The position numbers and the translations under genes were made by a program. This document shows positions 61,786 through 64,000 of a DNA stretch of 64,000 nucleotides, piece by piece. Source of the stretch: Collinsella sp. AF23-4AC (GTDB taxonomy: Bacteria; Actinomycetota; Coriobacteriia; Coriobacteriales; Coriobacteriaceae). Within the stretch, counting starts at the first letter, position 1. Each line of letters starts with the position of its first letter. The stretch is from positions 1-64,000 of the forward strand of contig NZ_QRVE01000007.1 of NCBI RefSeq assembly GCF_003462685.1, written 5' to 3'. The notes under the pieces were generated by a model, which ran no database searches, was not told where the DNA came from, and saw only the letters and a program-made list of their open reading frames with translations.

Positions 61786-62469
61786 ATGGCCGAGAAAACG
61801 ATTGATATCGCGTCGCCGATTCTGTCGCGCAACGAGCGCCTGGCAGATCAGCTGCGTCAGCGATTTAATGAGACAAACACCTACGTGATCAATGTGCTGT
61901 CGAGCCCCGGCTCGGGTAAGACCACCACGATTCTGGGCACCAACGAGCGCCTGCGTGACAAAGCCGGCCTGCGCTGTGCCGTCATCGAGGGCGATATCGC
62001 CTCGGATGTCGACGCCATCACCATGAAGGAAGCCGGCATGCCCGCCATCCAGATCAACACGGGCGGCCTGTGCCACCTCGAGGGCAACATGATCATGGAG
62101 GCCGTCGACGCCTTCGACCAGGCCGTCGGTCTGGAGAACATCGATGTCATCTTTATCGAAAACGTGGGTAACCTGGTCTGCCCGGTCGACTTTGACCTGG
62201 GCGAGAACCTGTCCATCATGATTCTCTCGGTGTCCGAGGGCGACGACAAGCCCATCAAGTACCCGGGCATCTTCCAACACGCCGGCGCGCAGCTGCTCAA
62301 CAAGGTCGACGTGGCTCCGGCTTTCGATTTTGACATGGATAGGTATACTAAGACACTCGATGACCTCAATCCGCAAGCGCCGCGGTTTGCCGTGAGCGCG
62401 CGCAAGGGCGAGGGCATGGATGCCTGGTGCGATTGGCTCATCGGGCAGATTGAGCAAGCAAGGGCGTAA
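61786..62469 (+). CDS. hypB: Hydrogenase maturation GTPase HypB
   Basis: HypB is a GTP-dependent nickel-insertion factor working with HypA. The 227-residue protein has the P-loop SSPGSGKTTT, the metal-binding GGLCHLEGNM, ENVGNLVCPVDFD and the GTPase base-specificity region LLNKVDVAPAF. It lacks the long His-rich N-terminus of some HypB. GTAAGGAGCGCTAAGT precedes the start, with a GTATAAAAG stretch upstream. Confidence 0.95.
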   Translation: MAEKTIDIASPILSRNERLADQLRQRFNETNTYVINVLSSPGSGKTTTILGTNERLRDKAGLRCAVIEGDIASDVDAITMKEAGMPAIQINTGGLCHLEGNMIMEAVDAFDQAVGLENIDVIFIENVGNLVCPVDFDLGENLSIMILSVSEGDDKPIKYPGIFQHAGAQLLNKVDVAPAFDFDMDRYTKTLDDLNPQAPRFAVSARKGEGMDAWCDWLIGQIEQARA

Positions 62470-62523
62470 GTCGGCCGCCATACGGGCGGGCGTAGCCGCA
62501 GAGATACGAGATAGGAGCCTCTT

Positions 62524-64000
62524 TTGAAGCTCATCATCGCCGAGAAAAACGACGCCGCGCGTCAGATCGCCGAGCGTCTGTCCACGGGCAAACCCAAAAA
62601 GGACAAGGTGTACAACACTGCCATCTACCGTTTTGAGTGGAAGGGCGAGGAGTGCGTGACCATCGGCCTTGCCGGTCACATCCTGGCGCCCGATTTTTGC
62701 GACAGCGTGCTGTTCGATAAAAAGCTGGGCTGGTATTCGGTCACGGAGGACGGCGAAATGCTGCCGGCCGACATGCCCGATGGCCTGGCTCGTCCGCCCT
62801 ACGACACCAAGCGCAAGCCGTTTCTTGCCGACGGTATCTCCATCAAGGGCTGGAAGCTCGAGAGCCTGCCCTATCTCACCTGGGCGCCCGTCATTAAGCT
62901 GCCGGCCGAGAAAGAACTCATTCGTTCGCTCAAGAACCTCGCTAAAAAGTCCGACAGCGTCATCATTGCCACGGACTTCGATCGCGAGGGCGAGCTGATT
63001 GGCTCGGACGCTCTCAACAAGGTGCGCGAGGTGGCGCCCGACTTGCCGGTCGCCCGCGCCCAGTATTCTTCGTTTACCAAGGCCGAGATCACGCAGGCCT
63101 TCGATAATCTTGTCTCGCTCGACCAGAATCTGGCCGACGCCGGCGAGAGCCGCCAGCACATCGACCTCATTTGGGGTGCGGTGCTCACGCGCTACCTGAC
63201 GCTCGCCAAGTTTGGCGGCTTTGGCAACGTGCGCTCCGCCGGCCGCGTGCAGACGCCGACGCTCGCCCTGGTGGTCGAGCGCGAACGCGAACGCATGGCG
63301 TTTGTGCCTGAGGACTATTGGCAGATTCGCGGCATGGGTGCCGCTCAGGGTGCTGCCGAGGACGATCGCTTTAAGATCGCGCACAAGACGGCGCGTTTTA
63401 CCGACAAAGATGCTGCCGAGACGGCGTACGGCCACGTTGACGGCGCTACGACGGCAACCGTCGCCGCGGTGACCAAGCGCTCCCGCAAGCAGCAGCCGCC
63501 CACGCCGTTTGCGACGACCTCGCTGCAGGCCGCCGCCGCGGCCGAGGGCATCTCGCCTGCGCGTACGATGCGCATCGCCGAGTCCCTCTACATGGCGGGC
63601 CTCATCAGCTATCCGCGTGTCGACAACACCGTGTACCCTGCGACACTCGATCTGGGCGCCGTGGTGAGCGACCTGGCAAAGATCAACCCGGCGCTGGCGC
63701 CCGTGTGCAAAAAGGTGCTCGCCGGCCCCATGAAGCCCACGCGCGGCAAAGTCGAGACCACCGACCACCCGCCCATCTACCCCACGGGCGAGGGCGATCC
63801 GTCCACGCTCGACGGCGGCCAGCGCAAGCTCTACGACCTCATCGCCCGCCGCTTCCTGGCGACGCTCATGGGTCCCGCGACCATCGAGAACACCAAGCTC
63901 GAGCTCGACGTGAACGGTGAGCCGTTCGTGGCTTCGGGCGATGTGCTCGTGACCCCGGGTTTCCGCGAGGCGTACCCGTACGGACTCAAACGCGACGAGC
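62524..64000 (+). CDS. topB: Type IA DNA topoisomerase (partial, runs off the window)
   Basis: The visible 492 residues start at TTG 62524 with AGGAG 5 bases upstream, and reach the window edge without a stop. They contain the Toprim metal-binding TDFDREGELIG, the SAGRVQTPTLALVVERE region and the catalytic tyrosine motif MAGLISYPRVDNTVYP. The order is that of topoisomerase III or an archaeal-type topoisomerase I, which relax negative supercoils through a single-strand break. The unusual start means ATG-only gene finders could miss the N-terminus. The gene symbol is provisional. Confidence 0.85.
   Translation, partial: MKLIIAEKNDAARQIAERLSTGKPKKDKVYNTAIYRFEWKGEECVTIGLAGHILAPDFCDSVLFDKKLGWYSVTEDGEMLPADMPDGLARPPYDTKRKPFLADGISIKGWKLESLPYLTWAPVIKLPAEKELIRSLKNLAKKSDSVIIATDFDREGELIGSDALNKVREVAPDLPVARAQYSSFTKAEITQAFDNLVSLDQNLADAGESRQHIDLIWGAVLTRYLTLAKFGGFGNVRSAGRVQTPTLALVVERERERMAFVPEDYWQIRGMGAAQGAAEDDRFKIAHKTARFTDKDAAETAYGHVDGATTATVAAVTKRSRKQQPPTPFATTSLQAAAAAEGISPARTMRIAESLYMAGLISYPRVDNTVYPATLDLGAVVSDLAKINPALAPVCKKVLAGPMKPTRGKVETTDHPPIYPTGEGDPSTLDGGQRKLYDLIARRFLATLMGPATIENTKLELDVNGEPFVASGDVLVTPGFREAYPYGLKRDE

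Noticed and set aside
61780..63768. A 662-codon minus-strand frame over hypB and the topoisomerase
   Set aside because: Antisense of genes with intact motifs.

Overview
The window is a 64 kb piece of a high-GC chromosome with dense, short-spaced operons and good Shine-Dalgarno sites. Gene content and protein similarity point to the Coriobacteriia (Actinomycetota), most likely Collinsella or a close relative. Signs are a HisZ-HisG fusion, an eno-divIC-ppx order, an Rv3722c-type aspartate aminotransferase, an intramembrane-sensing kinase, PTS sugar uptake and many long palindromic intergenic elements. The genus is an inference from recalled sequences; no search was run.

Region by region. 0.3-9.6 kb is an almost complete histidine operon, hisZG (fused), hisD, hisC, hisB, hisH, hisA, hisF, hisI, a 75-codon RDAC-like gene and hisE, followed on the other strand by a PHP-type phosphatase that could supply the missing histidinol-phosphatase. 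9.7-13.7 kb (minus) holds a fused double ABC exporter resembling CydD plus CydC, coupled to a YgbA-type protein. 14.0-19.5 kb carries LarC2, a YfcE phosphodiesterase, MazG, enolase, a DivIC-like septum protein and Ppx/GppA. 19.5-24.2 kb has giant palindromes, tRNA-Leu with a decayed copy, a TPR-like membrane protein, an orphan PTS IIB, a VOC protein and a two-component system.

24.2-28.6 kb is an accessory patch: two phosphoesterases (one frameshifted), an unrecognised low-GC gene, a small membrane protein, a 181-bp terminal-inverted-repeat element and a TacA/TacT toxin-antitoxin pair. 28.6-37.5 kb returns to housekeeping genes (GluQRS, DUF2207 protein, GNAT, PurH, a Bce-like two-component system). 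37.6-39.3 kb is a HipBA module with three evenly spaced operators. UspA, UppP and PcrA follow. 44.3-46.7 kb is a low-GC AbiE-like gene pair bracketed by duplicated hairpins. 46.7-53.6 kb is a beta-glucoside PTS locus with its GntR/UTRA regulator and ManA. Then come a ROK kinase, Mn-dependent pyrophosphatase, NhaA, an aspartate aminotransferase, a STAS protein, TatA-TatC, HypA-HypB and a type IA topoisomerase that runs off the end.

The most unusual signals are non-coding. One family of about 100-nt elements occurs three times directly after stop codons (hisF, purH, pcrA), with paired base changes that preserve a long stem and conserved internal-loop sequences. Several other long palindromes lie in intergenic gaps. 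No CRISPR array, rRNA operon or intact transposase was seen.
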